This document shows positions 6,141-6,377 of a stretch of DNA of 6,377 nucleotides, piece by piece (position 1 is the stretch's first letter; each line of letters starts with the position of its first letter). A model generated the notes under the pieces. It did not search any database and was not told the DNA's origin. It was given only the letters and a program-made list of their open reading frames with translations. A program made the position numbers and the translations under genes. The DNA is from Dehalococcoidia bacterium UBA1123. Its GTDB lineage: Bacteria > Chloroflexota > Dehalococcoidia > Lucifugimonadales > UBA1123. The stretch is taken from NCBI GenBank assembly GCA_002313895.1, contig DCAW01000116.1, positions 1 to 6,377 on the forward strand, written 5' to 3'.

Positions 6141-6377
6141 CTACCCAGGTCTCAGCCTCGCAGTCCTTTCCAGAATTTTATCGAACATAGCCCTCCTGGC
6201 CATCACTTCGGCAAGCTGGAACACAAGACTTCTGGCATGGCGCACCATTCGTCAGCCTGTCTTGATGAGTTTTGTCTAAACGCTTGTCATAGATCAGGTC
6301 TTGTTGGACTCAGGAAACCCAAGCCGTCTCACAAAGTTAGCCAGGTTGTAGGCGAAGATGAATAGCAACAGCCTCAT
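6141..6377 (-). pseudogene. Degraded IS1380-family transposase, C-terminal remnant (runs off the window)
   Basis: Read on the minus strand from the window edge, one frame gives FAYNLANFVRRLGFPES, then TKLIKTG, then RMVRHARSLVFQLAEV and FDKILERTARLRPG before a TAG at 6143-6141. Known: IS1380-family DDE transposases end in a closely similar order (YNLxNFxRRL, a WSL/WSM segment, a REKLxKxG-like helix, VRHxRxxxFQLAEV, a final LxRIxRLR). Three in-frame stops interrupt it: TGA at 6296-6294, TAG at 6278-6276 and TGA at 6254-6252. The first falls where the family has Trp, which could suggest TGA read as Trp. The TAG and the other TGA do not fit that reading, and pyrG and rho show no such recoding, so decay is the simpler explanation. 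The frame is otherwise intact over 79 codons. The catalytic domain would lie beyond the window. It is tail to tail with rho, 441 bp away. Confidence 0.8.

Noticed and set aside
6252..6296. TGA read as Trp (alternative genetic code) in the transposase remnant
   Set aside because: Only the first TGA falls where the family has Trp. The other TGA and the TAG do not fit recoding, and the other genes in the window use TGG for Trp and stop at TAG, TAA or TGA as usual.
5907..6365. 152-residue plus-strand frame at the right end
   Set aside because: It runs antisense to the IS1380 transposase remnant, whose minus-strand frame has clear family similarity; the plus-strand product has no motif.
1..6377. 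CRISPR array, tRNA or rRNA, toxin-antitoxin pair, defence or biosynthetic cluster
   Set aside because: I found no regularly spaced repeats, no tRNA-like T-loop with matching acceptor stem, no rRNA core sequence and no gene pairs of those types. The window is mostly housekeeping genes.

Overview
The window looks like an ordinary piece of a bacterial chromosome of moderate GC content (about half or slightly more by eye). It holds two housekeeping genes on the plus strand, CTP synthase (pyrG) and transcription termination factor Rho (rho). Two accessory genes lie on the minus strand: a fumarylacetoacetate hydrolase (FAH) family enzyme and a HEYAH-type predicted metallopeptidase. A decayed IS1380-type transposase tail is at the right edge. 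Nothing names the organism outright. The style of the Rho and CTP synthase proteins, and a sugar-acid-dehydratase-like FAH protein, would suit a Chloroflexota lineage such as Dehalococcoidia/SAR202, but that is inference at low to moderate confidence.

Layout: positions 5-913 (minus) encode the FAH-family enzyme. Its start is best placed at the ATG preceded by GGAGGT, not at the TTG upstream. After an 85-bp gap, 999-1886 (minus) encodes the metallopeptidase, started by TTG behind a strong AGGAGGT. These two genes read the same way and could be co-transcribed; a modest promoter-like sequence for the FAH gene overlaps the end of the peptidase gene. A 366-bp divergent intergenic region (1887-2252) follows. 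It carries a near-consensus sigma70 promoter (TTGACA, 18 bp, TATACT) firing toward pyrG, which implies a leader of roughly 285 nt with two predicted hairpins and a possible small upstream ORF. pyrG occupies 2253-3905. A 528-bp gap without a convincing gene (3906-4433) separates it from rho (4434-5699). A further 441 bp without a gene (5700-6140) leads to the IS1380 transposase remnant (6141-6377, minus), which has three in-frame stops and runs off the window.

Functionally, pyrG makes CTP by glutamine-dependent amination of UTP, and rho terminates transcription. The two sit in tandem, but the long gap argues against a simple two-gene operon. The FAH enzyme probably acts in sugar-acid or aromatic-acid breakdown; the peptidase substrate is unknown. 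I see no CRISPR array, tRNA, rRNA, toxin-antitoxin pair, defence island or other new multi-gene system. The points most worth a second look are the long structured pyrG leader, the two large intergenic gaps, the decayed transposase and a few residue-level oddities in Rho and PyrG.
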